This document shows positions 19,090 through 33,723 of a DNA stretch of 64,000 nucleotides, one piece after another (positions within the stretch are counted from its first letter, which is position 1; the number at the start of each line of letters is the position of its first letter). This stretch comes from an uncultured Planctomycetaceae bacterium. Lineage in GTDB: Bacteria; Planctomycetota; Planctomycetia; Planctomycetales; Planctomycetaceae. The notes beneath the pieces were generated by a model, which was not told the DNA's origin, made no database searches, and saw only the letters and a list, made by a program, of their open reading frames with translations. A program made the translations under genes and the position numbers. The stretch is taken from positions 3,946-67,945 of the forward strand of contig CAIXQV010000257.1 in assembly GCA_903921605.1 (NCBI GenBank). Direction: 5' to 3'.

Positions 19090-19119
19090 TCGACAATTCT
19101 GATCCCTTAAGGCTATAGT
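19090..19119 (+). promoter_or_regulatory. Putative sigma-70 promoter for the 19.2-kb gene
   Basis: A -35-like TCGACA (19090-19095) and a -10 TATAGT (19114-19119) are spaced by 18 nt, about 83 bp before the ATG at 19203. One -35 and one -10 base differ from consensus. It lies in the 270-bp gap after the DUF1501 gene, so the secreted protein probably has its own promoter. Confidence 0.45.
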
Positions 19120-19202
19120 GTCGGATTCTCAAACGGTCAGGGACCGCAGCAATCTGTTCCGAAGAGCCAATCGTCGCAATTTACAAGAATGAGCCAGTCC
19201 AA

Positions 19203-20009
19203 ATGCGTCTGTCATTGATCGCAATTCTGCTGACTGTCGCGAGTTTCTCTCCCACCTGTCACGGTCAAACACTGAATTCCAAAGTCGCCACGTTCCTTGC
19301 GGGAAAAGTTGGCGTTCGAATCGGCGGCGGGGAGTGTGCTCATGCTGCCAGCGAGGCATTGCGATCATCGGGGGCGGAGTTCACAAATACGGACCTCGGA
19401 GCAGATTCTCCAGCCGCAGGCGATTACGTCTGGGGGACGCTCGTCAAAAGCATCTCGATTGTGAGTGGTAAGTGGACGGATTCGAAACCCACAACAAAGC
19501 TTCTTCCAGGAGACATCGTCCAATACAGAAACGCAAAGTTCGTCTACCCAACGTCTTCCTCAATAACTGCTCAGCACACATCTGTGGTTGCCACGGTGAA
19601 CACAGCGGGGGCCCCAACCTTTGTGTATCAGCAGAATTTCAATCAGATTCGCACTCTCAGAAAGGATTCGATAGATCTTACGAAACTCGTTTCGGGCTAT
19701 CTGAGGATCTATCGTCCGAAGGCGAGGATCGCGCGAACCGGACAGACAAAGTTCTCACTCACAAACAACAGGACTGCGACTCAATCAATCACATTACTTG
19801 TTGGCACCAGCAACCTCGGCTCATTCTCTTTGACATCCGCCAAGACATTAGCAAGTTACCAAACAAGATGGGTGACCCTGACGGGCACAACTCTGCCAGT
19901 TACACTGCGACTTTCCAGCGGCGCGTCTGTTGCCGTTGTGAATGCTGGCGGTTACGAAATCTATACAACCTCGACCGGTGTGGCTGCCATTCGCAGGCTG
20001 ACACCTTGA
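19203..20009 (+). CDS. Secreted protein with a papain-like (BBC1/AIM3- or CHAP-like) fold
   Basis: The 268-residue product has a signal peptide cleaved near TCHGQ (about residue 21). The following domain has VGVRIGGGECAHAASEAL with a candidate nucleophile C45, then GDYVWGTLV, LLPGDIVQYRNAKF, the candidate catalytic histidine in AQHTSVVATV (H125) and VYQQNFNQ. This order resembles the cysteine-proteinase-fold domain of fungal BBC1/AIM3 and, more distantly, CHAP/NlpC domains. The last 90 residues form a Ser/Thr-rich beta domain. Whether it cleaves peptides or amides is unknown; the family call is from memory of motifs. Confidence 0.6.
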   Translation: MRLSLIAILLTVASFSPTCHGQTLNSKVATFLAGKVGVRIGGGECAHAASEALRSSGAEFTNTDLGADSPAAGDYVWGTLVKSISIVSGKWTDSKPTTKLLPGDIVQYRNAKFVYPTSSSITAQHTSVVATVNTAGAPTFVYQQNFNQIRTLRKDSIDLTKLVSGYLRIYRPKARIARTGQTKFSLTNNRTATQSITLLVGTSNLGSFSLTSAKTLASYQTRWVTLTGTTLPVTLRLSSGASVAVVNAGGYEIYTTSTGVAAIRRLTP

Positions 20010-20028
20010 AGACTGGTTGGCATTTCAA

Positions 20029-20062
20029 GTGGCCGTGTGATTAAAACATGGTTCGCGGCCAC
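20029..20062. terminator. Possible bidirectional terminator hairpin
   Basis: A 7-bp inverted repeat, GTGGCCG (20029-20035) and CGGCCAC (20056-20062), lies between the convergent ends of the secreted papain-fold gene and queD. There is no clean U-tract on either side, so this is a weak call based on position and symmetry. Confidence 0.3.
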
Positions 20063-20073
20063 CGCAATCATCA

Positions 20074-20559
20074 TCAAATGCTGCTGACTGTTTCCGGCAT
20101 TCTGATTGGGGTCGTGCGTGTCAGCGTCCGGTTGTCCCGAATCCAGTCTTCACGGCAGTATGACACTGTCGAAGTATCTGTTTCCTGCACTTCAATGTGA
20201 GACAAGCGAAACCCCATTTGAGTAATCTCGCTGAACAACAGATGGCACAGATTCTCTACACTGGTTGGCCGTTCCAACACCTTGAGCCTTAAGTCTTCCC
20301 CTGTCCGGAGCATGTGCTGCTGCAGCGATTCAAATAACGTATCATGCACGTTTATCAGCAACGCATGATCGTAGTACTGCTTCAGCCACGGCTCGATTTG
20401 AGCATCAAAGTCGCCGAACAGCGTGCTGATGTCCCCGTCTCGTTCGACTTCAAAGAAACACTTCAGGCCGTACCGATGGCCGTGCAGATTTCGACACTTA
20501 TCCTGCAACGTCTCGTTGCGATGAGCCGCGTAGAATTTGTACTGCTTCTGAATAATCAT
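20074..20559 (-). CDS. queD: 6-carboxytetrahydropterin synthase / 6-pyruvoyl-tetrahydropterin synthase homologue
   Basis: QueD converts 7,8-dihydroneopterin triphosphate to 6-carboxytetrahydropterin in the queuosine pathway. ATG 20559 has GGAGAGG at good spacing, giving 161 residues. Zinc ligands are H13 (YAAHRNE), H26 and H28 (NLHGHRYG), with the catalytic cysteine at C22 (DKCRNLHGH); the later PTSVENLCHLLF and EVQETDTSTVSY segments match the family. It lies 42 bp downstream of folE, whose product supplies its substrate. Without queC or queE nearby, a role in another pterin pathway cannot be excluded. Confidence 0.88.
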   Translation of the reverse strand: MIIQKQYKFYAAHRNETLQDKCRNLHGHRYGLKCFFEVERDGDISTLFGDFDAQIEPWLKQYYDHALLINVHDTLFESLQQHMLRTGEDLRLKVLERPTSVENLCHLLFSEITQMGFRLSHIEVQETDTSTVSYCREDWIRDNRTLTRTTPIRMPETVSSI

Positions 20560-20601
20560 GTGACCTCTCCGGGTGAACACCTGCCTCAATCCACGCCTGC
20601 T

Positions 20602-21279
20602 TCACTCTGGCATATTGATTAGTGACATTAACTCGGCACGGCTTGCCGGATCTGTCCTGAACGAACCTCTCATGGTGCTGGTCACGGTCGAACTACCAGT
20701 CTTTCGAATTCCCCGAATGGACATACAGGAATGTTCAGCACGGACTATGACACCCACGGCTTTACTGCCCAAACGATTCTCGATCAGATCGGCGATCGTC
20801 TGTGTCATACGTTCCTGAACCTGCGGGCGACGCGAAACTTCTTCTACAACACGAGCCAGTTTGCTCAGCCCAGTCACCCTGCCGTCGGGTATGTAAGCGA
20901 CGTGAGCGACACCGCGAAACGGCAACAGATGATGCTCGCACATGCTGGTGAATGGAATGTCCCGAACAAGAACGATCTCGTCATAGCTCTCCTGAAACGT
21001 CACCTCAAGATGACGACCTGGGTCGAGCGACAACCCTGAGAACATCTCTGCATACATCTTCGCAACTCGCCGCGGCGTCTCGAGCAAGCCATCCCGATCA
21101 GGATCCTCGCCCACAGCACGAAGGATTATGCGGACTGCAGCCTTGATTGCGGCAAGGTCCACGGGGATGTCTGTGGCCAAGGCACCTCGGTTGGCGGAAT
21201 TGCCGCTGCTGCGGATGCAACAGTTCTCTTCCGCAGATGTCTCATCGCAAAGTTCACTGAATGTAACGGACACTTGCAC
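20602..21279 (-). CDS. folE: GTP cyclohydrolase I
   Basis: FolE opens GTP to form 7,8-dihydroneopterin triphosphate, feeding folate and queuosine synthesis. The 225-residue product has [25 protein letters not shown], the zinc-site motifs [20 protein letters not shown] and [11 protein letters not shown], and [22 protein letters not shown]. The start is GTG at 21279 (GTG 21273 is the alternative), with AGGAG just upstream. The N-terminal 35 residues are longer than usual and contain CC pairs of unknown meaning. It forms an operon with queD. Confidence 0.93.
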   Translation of the reverse strand: MQVSVTFSELCDETSAEENCCIRSSGNSANRGALATDIPVDLAAIKAAVRIILRAVGEDPDRDGLLETPRRVAKMYAEMFSGLSLDPGRHLEVTFQESYDEIVLVRDIPFTSMCEHHLLPFRGVAHVAYIPDGRVTGLSKLARVVEEVSRRPQVQERMTQTIADLIENRLGSKAVGVIVRAEHSCMSIRGIRKTGSSTVTSTMRGSFRTDPASRAELMSLINMPE

Positions 21280-21458
21280 TCACTCCTGCTCAGATCCAGG
21301 GCTTAGACGACAGGCCTCTGGTAACCACATTTTGATGCACAAGGCAATTCGCAGCATCTGCGAATACAGCTGCACTTTGCTGAAGAAAAGCGCCTCGGCT
21401 GAACAAGATTGAGCATCGTGCAGCCGGGGCGAAGCAACACCGCCATCGAGATTGCTTA

Positions 21459-22418
21459 CTACGGCAGGATTACACTATCGATGACATGGATCACGCCATT
21501 CGATGTCTCAATGTCTGTGGCAACGACTTTCGCACTATCAATCATTACCCCAGAGTCTCCGACCTTAATGACAACTTCCTTCCCATTCACCGTCTTCGCA
21601 GACTTCAGCTTGACGACGTCGCTGGCAAGAACCTTACCAGGCACTACGTGATAGGTCAGGATGGCAACCAGCTTCTCACGATTTTCTGGCTTCAGCAATG
21701 ACTCAACTGTACCGGCAGGAAGCTTTGCGAATGCCTCATCCGTTGGAGCGAAAACTGTGAACGGGCCCTCGCCTTTCAAAGTCTCCACCAACTCAGCAGC
21801 AGTCAGTGCAGCCGCCAGTGTCTTGAAAGAGCCAGCAGCAACAGCGGAGTCAACAATGTCCGAATCTGCAGGCAGAATGACGCTGTCAATCACATGGATA
21901 ACACCGTTAGAGCATGCGATGTCCGTTTTCAGAACCTTAGCCTTGTCGACTGTGACGGTCCCATCCGTGACCGCAATGTCGACCTGCTGACCCTGGACTG
22001 TTACCGCACCCTTAAGCTTTACAACGTCCGCAGCAAGAACTTTCCCTGACACCACATGGTATGTCAGAATTGCCTGAAGCTTTGCTTTGTTCTCTGGCTT
22101 CAAAAGTGATTCAACAGTTCCTGCCGGCAGCTTTGCAAAGGCTTCGTCGGTCGGAGCGAACACAGTAAACGGTCCGTCGCCCTTCAATGTCTCCACAAGC
22201 CCGGCGGCCTTCACGGCAGCCACCAATGTCTTGAAAGAACCAGCCGACACTGCTGTATCGACGATGTCCTTCTGCTGAGGTTTTGCGACAGAGGACGTCA
22301 GAACGTGACTTCTGACAGCCCCTCTATGAACAACCGATGACGATTTGCATTTCGATCCTGCCTCTGCAGCGGAAGAGACCAGCAAACTCCCAACGACGGC
22401 ACAAATCAATTTTTTCAT
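21459..22418 (-). CDS. Secreted protein with two fasciclin (FAS1) domains
   Basis: ATG 22418 follows AGGGA and starts a signal peptide (about residues 1-21, ending SAAEAG). The 319-residue product carries two FAS1 domains, residues 51-183 and 187-319, each with [36 protein letters not shown] and the terminal [16 protein letters not shown]1 domains mediate adhesion to surfaces or matrix. The two domains are nearly identical in long stretches, so they arose by a recent internal duplication. It lies upstream of folE on the same strand, probably unrelated in function. Confidence 0.92.
   Translation of the reverse strand: MKKLICAVVGSLLVSSAAEAGSKCKSSSVVHRGAVRSHVLTSSVAKPQQKDIVDTAVSAGSFKTLVAAVKAAGLVETLKGDGPFTVFAPTDEAFAKLPAGTVESLLKPENKAKLQAILTYHVVSGKVLAADVVKLKGAVTVQGQQVDIAVTDGTVTVDKAKVLKTDIACSNGVIHVIDSVILPADSDIVDSAVAAGSFKTLAAALTAAELVETLKGEGPFTVFAPTDEAFAKLPAGTVESLLKPENREKLVAILTYHVVPGKVLASDVVKLKSAKTVNGKEVVIKVGDSGVMIDSAKVVATDIETSNGVIHVIDSVILP
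21462..22268 (-). repeat. Internal tandem duplication of the FAS1 domain
   Basis: The DNA for residues 51-183 (22268 to 21870) and for residues 187-319 (21860 to 21462) is an imperfect direct repeat with a 408-bp offset. Several blocks over 20 residues are identical or nearly so at protein level, while synonymous positions differ, so the copies have diverged under selection. Confidence 0.8.
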
Positions 22419-23074
22419 CGCATTTTCCCTAAAACAAACAACACGAGTGAGTTCTCTGCATGTCACAAACGTCCATAACGTTCATCCAATGAACCGCAGG
22501 ACGCCCAGATGAATAACATTCCTTTGCAATTTTTCTGGCACCCACGAGGCAAGACGTTCACAAGCATAAAAACGCTCGAACGTACCCCACACCTCGACCA
22601 TCGCGGCTTTTGCCGCCCCACCGGACAATTGCCACGCAGGAATTTGATTGAAATCGATGAACCGGGATCCTCCTTCTCCAACGACACAACTCCGCTGATA
22701 GTTAATGGCTTCACAGCAACGCGGATTGCACACTCAGATGATGATGGGGAAACAACTCGGCAGGATCTGTAACGACTTCCGACGCCCTGTTCGCACTCGC
22801 GTTGCCCTGGATCCCAACTCGGCGACGACGAAATCATGCCGCTGGCCCCGACATCAAGGCATCAGCTTGTGTATGCGATGGATCAGTTAAATTTTACCCC
22901 ACGGGCCAAACTGAATATGGGCAGAGTCGATCGAGCCTGAAAGAGGCCGACCCTAAAACCACTCTGGCAGAACTCTTCTGAACGAACTGCTCACACGTCA
23001 GACGACTCTCCTGCACCATGTTTCTTCAGAAGCCGTTGAAACCTCAACTGAGATTCATGAAAGGATCTTCCGAC
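22419..23074. other. Intergenic region with no supported gene
   Basis: This 656-bp stretch between the FAS1 gene and a small plus-strand frame contains short open frames on both strands, but none has a recognisable motif or a convincing ribosome-binding site. It must contain the FAS1 promoter; I see no clear -35/-10 pair. Confidence 0.5.
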
Positions 23075-23326
23075 ATGACCGACGAGCACAAAAGTAGACC
23101 CCGGCAGGCATCGCTGCTTGTTGAGCATTCTCACGGCGTGTGTGAGATCATCATGCAGCCAATAACTGATACTCATCCTATGGGCTCGGCAGTGATGATC
23201 TTGAAGCCGCTGTCAGGCTCAGGGCACACCATTCCGTCTCACAGTGCCATCGCAAATGCCCTGCAGATGCAAAGATGGATGATCGAACATCCGCTCGTGT
23301 TTTCCGAAGGCCTGACAGCAAACTAA
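23075..23326 (+). CDS. Hypothetical small protein
   Basis: The ATG at 23075 follows AAAGGA with a 9-nt spacing and opens an 83-residue frame (an in-frame ATG at 23057 would add six residues). The product has no signal peptide or membrane span; it contains EHSHGVCEIIMQPITD and MILKPLSGSG. I do not recognise it. It lies alone between the FAS1 gene and the SDR gene, so it could be a chance frame. Confidence 0.4.
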   Translation: MTDEHKSRPRQASLLVEHSHGVCEIIMQPITDTHPMGSAVMILKPLSGSGHTIPSHSAIANALQMQRWMIEHPLVFSEGLTAN

Positions 23327-23471
23327 CCTTGCCACGAGAAACAAAACTCTGAATCCCTGAACTTATTCATTGCCCGGTCTGATTTGAGACTGGGTATTAG
23401 TGGCTTACATCCCAGGGAACGTTGCCTCAATCGTTACCCCGCATGGAATAGACTGTTACCGAGAGCTTACG

Positions 23472-24218
23472 ATGACAAATTCACAATCAATTGTCGTGTT
23501 CGGCGGAAGTTCAGATATCGCAAGAGCCACAGCACAACGACTGCTGTCTGCGGGAACGAATGTGTTCTTAACCGCACGGACAGAACAGGTCGCGAGTGAA
23601 CTGCGAAGAGAGTTCCAATGCGAAACCGGAGTCGCGGTTGCCTCCGATTCCAGTTCGATCGATGCTTGTATAAAGAACGCAGAAGAGCGATTCGGGGCAG
23701 TCGACGGTGTTGTCAACTGCATCGGATCTCTCCTCCTGAAGCCCGCTCACATCACCTCCGATAATGACTGGAACGAGACCATAACCACAAATCTCACATC
23801 GTCCTTCTACATCCTTCGCGCCGCCGTAAAGTCCATGACAAAACAGGGAGGATCGATCGTTCTGATCTCCTCCGCCGCAGCTTCCATCGGCTTGGCCAAT
23901 CACGAAGCGATTGCCGCGGCGAAGGCGGGTATTCTTGGGCTCGCACGCTCCGCAGCGTCAACATATGCGAGCCGCGGGATCCGAGTGAACGCTGTAGCCC
24001 CGGGACTGATCAGATCAAAACTGACGCGGAAGATCTGGGAATCGGAGACCTCACTGGCGGCATCCTCACAATTGCATGCGATCGGTCGCGCAGGAACTCC
24101 CGAGGAAGTCGCGAGCGCGATTACATGGTTGCTAAGCCCTGAAAACAAATGGATCACAGGCCAAACAATCGGAGTCGACGGCGGACTTAGCTCCGTCGTG
24201 CCTCGCACTAAGCTATAA
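23472..24218 (+). CDS. SDR-family protein lacking the catalytic tyrosine
   Basis: The 248-residue product has a classical short-chain dehydrogenase fold: cofactor loop VVFGGSSDIA (8-17), NCIG (82-85), N107, catalytic-type S133/S134 in LISSAAAS, K151, VAPGLIRSKL after strand 6, and the WITGQTIGVDGG C-terminus. At the active site the YxxxK tyrosine position (147) is isoleucine within NHEAIAAAK, and the glycine motif is GGSSDIA instead of GGxxGIG. I recall a subgroup with NHEAIAAAK in cyanobacteria and planctomycetes, so this looks conserved rather than broken. Substrate is unknown. It converges with the rpsG operon. Confidence 0.85.
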   Translation: MTNSQSIVVFGGSSDIARATAQRLLSAGTNVFLTARTEQVASELRREFQCETGVAVASDSSSIDACIKNAEERFGAVDGVVNCIGSLLLKPAHITSDNDWNETITTNLTSSFYILRAAVKSMTKQGGSIVLISSAAASIGLANHEAIAAAKAGILGLARSAASTYASRGIRVNAVAPGLIRSKLTRKIWESETSLAASSQLHAIGRAGTPEEVASAITWLLSPENKWITGQTIGVDGGLSSVVPRTKL

Positions 24219-24342
24219 CCCGGGTCGACGTGAAGCAGAAGACTGACGCAATAATCATCGCAGGGCAAACGCTCAAGAGACGCGTTGCACTTCGGGCTTT
24301 GAAAAACTAGCCAGCCAAACGAAACCCATTCCTTCTGCGCGT

Positions 24343-24379
24343 AAAAAAAGCCAGCCGACAATCCGTCTAAACTGGCTTT
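24343..24379 (-). terminator. Rho-independent terminator of the rpoBC-rpsLG operon
   Basis: On the minus strand AAAGCCAG and CTGGCTTT form an 8-bp stem around a 17-nt loop (24379 to 24347) and run straight into seven T residues (24349 to 24343). It lies 27 nt after the rpsG stop codon, the expected place for the operon to end. Confidence 0.85.
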
Positions 24380-24405
24380 ACTAATGTGCTTGTATCCAAC
24401 AACGT

Positions 24406-24879
24406 CTACCAGGCGAAGTGGGAGAACGCCTTGTTCGCATCGGCCATGCGGTGCACGTTTTCTCGCTTGTTCATCGCGGCACCTTCACGACGGAATGCAG
24501 CGACAAGCTCTTCTGCCAAAGACTTGTCGACAGGTCGGCCCTTACGGCCCCGAACTGCTTCCAGAATCCATCGAATCGACAGCGCTTGCTGACGTCGAGG
24601 ATTAACAGGAGTCGGAACCTGATAAGTTGCACCACCAACTCGCTTGGATCGCACTTCGATAGCCGGCTTGACATTGTCAACGGCTGAGAGAAAGACATTC
24701 AATGGGTCTTCATTCGGAAGCTGCTTCTTGACGAGCTCCATCGCTCGGTAGAAAGCTCCGGTCGCAACGCTCTTCTTGCCGTCATACATCAGGCAATTGA
24801 TGAACTTGGAGACAAGCAGGCTGTTAAAGCGAGTGTCATGCTTCAGTTGCTTGCGACTAGCCGTAAACTTCTTAACCAT
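24406..24879 (-). CDS. rpsG: 30S ribosomal protein S7
   Basis: S7 nucleates assembly of the 30S head. The 157-residue product is canonical: [57 protein letters not shown], and the C-terminal [24 protein letters not shown]. It follows rpsL by 112 bp and closes the operon. fusA, the usual next gene, is about 14 kb away. Confidence 0.98.
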   Translation of the reverse strand: MVKKFTASRKQLKHDTRFNSLLVSKFINCLMYDGKKSVATGAFYRAMELVKKQLPNEDPLNVFLSAVDNVKPAIEVRSKRVGGATYQVPTPVNPRRQQALSIRWILEAVRGRKGRPVDKSLAEELVAAFRREGAAMNKRENVHRMADANKAFSHFAW

Positions 24880-24991
24880 CGAAACAAACTCTCAATTACA
24901 CAACTTCAGAAAGCACCTACGAACCACACGATGACTCAAAGCAATTGAACAGTCTGACCGCTGAAAAACAGCCAACCAGACCAACCAACCG

Positions 24992-25405
24992 CTATTTCTT
25001 CTTCTTAGCACCAGCAGCAGCAGCGGCCCCACCACCCTTCGGACGCTTGGCACCGTAGCAACTACGCGCCTGTCGGCGATCTGATACGCCCAATGTATCC
25101 AGAACACCACGAATGATCTTATATCGAACCCCTGGAAGGTCGCGTACACGACCGCCGCGGATCAATACGATCGAGTGTTCCTGAAGATTGTGGCCTTCAC
25201 CAGGAATGTAAGCCGTGACTTCTTTGCCATTGGACAAACGAACACGAGCAACCTTTCGGAGCGCGGAGTTCGGCTTCTTCGGAGTAACAGTCTTTACCTG
25301 AAGACACACACCGCGTTTCTGAGGACAGCCCTCAAGAACTGGGGTCTTTGACTTCGTGGACTGCTGTGTTCGGGGCTTCCGAATTAATTGATTAATGGTG
25401 GGCAT
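24992..25405 (-). CDS. rpsL: 30S ribosomal protein S12
   Basis: S12 controls decoding accuracy and is the target of streptomycin-resistance mutations. ATG 25405 gives [12 protein letters not shown]. The 137-residue product has the [38 protein letters not shown] core and [12 protein letters not shown], with the aspartate that is beta-methylthiolated in E. coli. A Lys- and Ala-rich tail ([14 protein letters not shown]) follows the usual C-terminus. It has its own promoter downstream of rpoC. Confidence 0.98.
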   Translation of the reverse strand: MPTINQLIRKPRTQQSTKSKTPVLEGCPQKRGVCLQVKTVTPKKPNSALRKVARVRLSNGKEVTAYIPGEGHNLQEHSIVLIRGGRVRDLPGVRYKIIRGVLDTLGVSDRRQARSCYGAKRPKGGGAAAAAGAKKKK

Positions 25406-25484
25406 ATATCGCCAGACAAAAGCAGAAGAACCAAAAACTGAAGACGCTGAAACCACTCATACCGTGAAACGCGGAAAACGCGGC

Positions 25485-25513
25485 ACTTTATCCACGATTC
25501 CCCTGATCGTCAA
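25485..25513 (-). promoter_or_regulatory. Sigma-70-type promoter for rpsL-rpsG
   Basis: On the minus strand TTGACG (25513 to 25508) and TAAAGT (25490 to 25485) are spaced by exactly 17 nt. Transcription would begin about 73 nt upstream of rpsL, between the rpoC stop codon and rpsL. This can raise rpsL-rpsG expression above that of rpoBC. Confidence 0.65.
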
Positions 25514-25546
25514 CCTTGCATGTCTTCGATCACTCTAATTCGCTGA

Positions 25547-29860
<4,314 letters not shown>

Positions 29861-30000
29861 GCCAGAATCTCCTCTAAAGTGGAGGTTCAAAACAGCTTCC
29901 GGCCCGGAAAACCCGGGACAGAGTTCGCTATCTGTAATCAGAAATGCTTGCGACGACCCTGCAAGCCACACTTAGCTATACCAATCGATTCAACGAAGAA

Positions 30001-33000
30001 TCAATGGACAGCCTTTTCAAGCTGCAGGTTAAGACACAGCCCCCGGATTTCATTATTCAACACGTCAAAGCTCGCCGGAGTCCCTGCTTCCAGAGTATTC
30101 TCCCCCTTGACCATGCTCTCGTAAATCTTGGTACGGCCTTCAACGTCGTCGCTCTTCACTGTGAGCAACTCCTGAAGAATGTAAGCCGCCCCGTACGCTT
30201 CCAAAGCCCAGACTTCCATTTCCCCGAATCGCTGCCCGCCGAAGCGAGCCTTACCACCCAGAGGCTGCTGAGTAATAAGCGAGTAAGGACCAGTGGCTCG
30301 AGCATGAACCTTGTCATCAACGAGGTGATGAAGCTTCAACATGTAGATGTAACCGACGGTGGTTCGCTGTTCCTGTTTTTCACCGGTACGACCGTCATGC
30401 AGAAACGCCTTGCCGTCTTCCGGAAGCCCGGCTTCTCGCAAAGCTTCCTTCACTTCATCTTCGCCGGCACCATCAAACACTGGACAAATCGCCCGATATC
30501 CCAGCTTTCCTGCCGCCCAACCGAGGTGAGTTTCCAGAATCTGCCCGACGTTCATTCGGCTTGGTACGCCCAGTGGATTCAAAATGATGTCCACAGGTGT
30601 TCCATCAGCAAGGAACGGCATGTCTTCGATTGGCAGAACCTTGGAGATAACCCCCTTGTTTCCGTGCCGACCGGCCATTTTGTCCCCGACAGAGATCTGT
30701 CGTTTCGAAGCCACATAGACCTTCACCATCTGCAGCACACCACTTGGCAGCTCATCGCCACGCTTCATGCTGTTGAGCCGATGATCTTCACGGTCGATGA
30801 CATCCTCAACAAGAATCCAGCTTTCACGCACCACTTTGCGAGCAGCCGTCTTCTTCTGCGGGCTTCGAAGATCCATCTCCTCGAAATGGTTGTGGAATCT
30901 TCTGGCATAGTCGGCAACGATCTTGCAGTCTTCCTGCTTAGACAGAGGACGACCGTCCTGGTCCATGACCGGCTGCTCAAGAGCTGCCTCAAGTTCAACC
31001 AGGAATGTCTTGAAGGCAGCAGCGATTGCTGTCTCGCCTTCCTTCTCCACCTTTTTCAAGTCGTCTTCGAACCGCTTACGTTCAATCTCGGACAGGCTCA
31101 TTCGACGTGAGAATTTTTCGGTGTGAATGACGATACCACCGACACCGCTCGGTACTTCGAGACTCTCGTTCTTTACGTCTTCCCCGGCACGACCAAAAAT
31201 CGCATGCAGAAGCTTTTCTTCGGGCGTCAATTCTGACTTGGCCTTCGGTGACACTTTACCGACCAGGATGTCTCCCGGATTAACACGCGTACCGACTTTA
31301 ACAACCCCGGTATCGTCAAGATGCCGCAAGGCCTTTTCACTGACGTTCGGAATGTCCCGGGTAAACTCTTCCCGTCCAAGCTTCGTTTCACGGATCTCGA
31401 CATCAAATTCATCAAGATGAATCGACGTGTATACATCCTCTTTCACTAAACGCTCAGATAGAATGATTGCGTCTTCGAAGTTGTACCCTTCCCAAGACAT
31501 AAACGCCACAAGCACGTTTCGCCCAAGGGCCAGCACACCATTCTTGGTAGCAGCGCTATCGCACAGCACCTGACCGGCCTTGACCTTGTCGCCCACCGAT
31601 ACGATCGGCTTCTGATTCAGACAGGTTCGCTCGTTGAGCCGAGTGTACTTACGCAACGGATACCTGCGTCCGTCAATCTCGATGTTGTTCGCATCGACAT
31701 AAGTGACCTTGCCCGATTTCTCCGCCCGCAAAACCATCCCCGAGTTCTGAGCAACGAATTGCTCCATCCCGGTTCCAACCAGCGGACGCTCCGAAATCAG
31801 CAGCGGCACAGCCTGACGCTGCATGTTCGAACCCATCAAGGCTCGATTCGCATCGTCATGCTCGAGGAACGGAATCAACCCGGCAGAAACACCAACCATC
31901 TGACATGGTGCCACGTCGATGAACTGAACCTCGTTTCGGTCAATCCAGACTACGTCGCTCTTGGTTCGCGCTAAAACTCGCTCTTCAGCGATCATTCCAT
32001 CAGCAACCAACGTATCGGCCGGACAGACCATGCCGGAAGCCTCTTCGTCAGCTCGAAGCCACACGACTTCATCTGTAACCTTCGCGTTCTTCACGACGCG
32101 GTACGGAGAAATCAGGAATCCATAATCATCCACCTTGGCGTAAATGCTGAGGCTGGAAATCAAACCGATATTCGTTCCTTCCGGTGTTTCAACCGGACAA
32201 ATACGGCCGTAATGAGAAATATGAACGTCGCGAACCTCGAAGCCCGCTCGCTTACGATTTAAACCACCGGGGCCCAGAGCAGACAAACGTCGCTCGTGCG
32301 TCAACATGGACAAAGGGTTCGTCTGGTCAACGACCTGCGAAAGCTCACTTCGCCCATAGAAATAATCGATCGCTGCCGAAACGCTCTTCGGATTGATCAA
32401 TGTCCGAGGAGTCATCGCATCGACTTCCTTCAGACTCATTCGCTCCTGAACCGTCCTTCGCAACTTCAGAAATCCCTTACGAATTTCATCAGCCGCGAGC
32501 TCATCAATCGTTCGCAGTCGACGATTACCGAGGTTATCGATGTCGTCAATCTGCGCGGTCTCATCGCCGATCCTGAGCCGCACAATGTACTTCATCGAGT
32601 TGATGAAGTCCTGCGGATTCAAGGTCATCTCGTCATCAGAGATATCCTGCTGGAACTTCCGATTGATACGGAAACGACCAACACGACCCAACCGATATCG
32701 ATTTACATCGAAAAACTTCTCGCGGAACAGGTCGTTTGCTTTGTCGAGATTTGGCGGATTACCGGGACGCAATCGCTGGTAAATCTTCAGCAACGCTTCT
32801 TCGTGAGTTGACGTACCGTCTTCTGCCAGTGTCTTGAGAATCAGTGGATCCCGCACCTCTGTCACGATCTCGACCGTCTTTACGCCCGAAGCAATCAACT
32901 CCTCGGCTACCGTATCGCTGATCTCGTAACCAGCATCGACGATCAACTCCCCGGCCCGCTCATGCTTCGCAGGGAACACAACATCTTCGACGGAGTATTT

Positions 33001-33723
33001 GCCTTCCAGCTCCGAAGCGACTGTCTTCGCCGTAATCTTAACCTTATCCGTCGGATAGAAAATTCGAATGATGTCGGCGTCCGACGAATAATCCTTCGCC
33101 ATGGCTCGCAGCAACGTCAACGCCGAGAATTTGCCACTTTGGTCAATCCGCACGCCAATCGCGTCCCGCTTGCTGACCAGCAACTCGATCCAACTACCGC
33201 GCTCCGGAATGATACGGCAGGACTGCGTTTTCCGATCACTGCTGGCGGTCTCTTCCGCCATCACAAAGTCCACACCCGGCGAACGATGCAACTGACTGAC
33301 GACAACACGCTCGGCCCCGTTGATGATAAACTCGCCGCCGCCGATCATGATCGGGATGTCGCCGAGATACACCTCCTCCTCAATTGGTTGCTCTTTAACC
33401 AAACGCAACCAAACGCGGAACGGCATCCCGTAGGTCAGACGCAACTGCCGACACTCTTCGGGAGTGTAGCGAGGCTTTCCCAACTCGTACCGAATGTATT
33501 CCAAACGAAACTGCCCATCGTAGCTCTCGATGGGAAATACTTCGCGCAGAATTGCCTCAAGGCCAATATCGAGGCGATCCCGGGAAGACCGATCAGCCTG
33601 CAAAAAACGGGCGTAGGAAGCTGTCTGAATCAGGGTCAGACCGGAAATCTCAAACTCCGCGTTGATTTTCCCGAAGCTTCTTACTGCGTCCTGGTCGATT
33701 GTACGAACAGACGGAATGGGCAT
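30001..33723 (-). CDS. rpoB: DNA-directed RNA polymerase subunit beta
   Basis: Beta forms the upper jaw of RNA polymerase and the rifampicin pocket. ATG 33723 follows AGGGGA; a GTG at 33741 is less likely. The 1240-residue product contains the rifampicin region ([46 protein letters not shown]), [11 protein letters not shown], the basic segment around [21 protein letters not shown] and the C-terminal [25 protein letters not shown]. It follows rplL by 331 bp. Confidence 0.97.
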   Translation of the reverse strand: MPIPSVRTIDQDAVRSFGKINAEFEISGLTLIQTASYARFLQADRSSRDRLDIGLEAILREVFPIESYDGQFRLEYIRYELGKPRYTPEECRQLRLTYGMPFRVWLRLVKEQPIEEEVYLGDIPIMIGGGEFIINGAERVVVSQLHRSPGVDFVMAEETASSDRKTQSCRIIPERGSWIELLVSKRDAIGVRIDQSGKFSALTLLRAMAKDYSSDADIIRIFYPTDKVKITAKTVASELEGKYSVEDVVFPAKHERAGELIVDAGYEISDTVAEELIASGVKTVEIVTEVRDPLILKTLAEDGTSTHEEALLKIYQRLRPGNPPNLDKANDLFREKFFDVNRYRLGRVGRFRINRKFQQDISDDEMTLNPQDFINSMKYIVRLRIGDETAQIDDIDNLGNRRLRTIDELAADEIRKGFLKLRRTVQERMSLKEVDAMTPRTLINPKSVSAAIDYFYGRSELSQVVDQTNPLSMLTHERRLSALGPGGLNRKRAGFEVRDVHISHYGRICPVETPEGTNIGLISSLSIYAKVDDYGFLISPYRVVKNAKVTDEVVWLRADEEASGMVCPADTLVADGMIAEERVLARTKSDVVWIDRNEVQFIDVAPCQMVGVSAGLIPFLEHDDANRALMGSNMQRQAVPLLISERPLVGTGMEQFVAQNSGMVLRAEKSGKVTYVDANNIEIDGRRYPLRKYTRLNERTCLNQKPIVSVGDKVKAGQVLCDSAATKNGVLALGRNVLVAFMSWEGYNFEDAIILSERLVKEDVYTSIHLDEFDVEIRETKLGREEFTRDIPNVSEKALRHLDDTGVVKVGTRVNPGDILVGKVSPKAKSELTPEEKLLHAIFGRAGEDVKNESLEVPSGVGGIVIHTEKFSRRMSLSEIERKRFEDDLKKVEKEGETAIAAAFKTFLVELEAALEQPVMDQDGRPLSKQEDCKIVADYARRFHNHFEEMDLRSPQKKTAARKVVRESWILVEDVIDREDHRLNSMKRGDELPSGVLQMVKVYVASKRQISVGDKMAGRHGNKGVISKVLPIEDMPFLADGTPVDIILNPLGVPSRMNVGQILETHLGWAAGKLGYRAICPVFDGAGEDEVKEALREAGLPEDGKAFLHDGRTGEKQEQRTTVGYIYMLKLHHLVDDKVHARATGPYSLITQQPLGGKARFGGQRFGEMEVWALEAYGAAYILQELLTVKSDDVEGRTKIYESMVKGENTLEAGTPASFDVLNNEIRGLCLNLQLEKAVH

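Noticed and set aside
20602..21279. preQ1 riboswitch upstream of folE-queD
   Set aside because: I could not fold a preQ1-type aptamer in the 179-bp upstream gap by eye.
22509..22772. Plus-strand frame of 87 codons upstream of the FAS1 gene
   Set aside because: No recognised motif and no convincing ribosome-binding site.
29944..31110. Long plus-strand open frame opposite rpoB
   Set aside because: Overlaps conserved rpoB antisense and resembles no known family.
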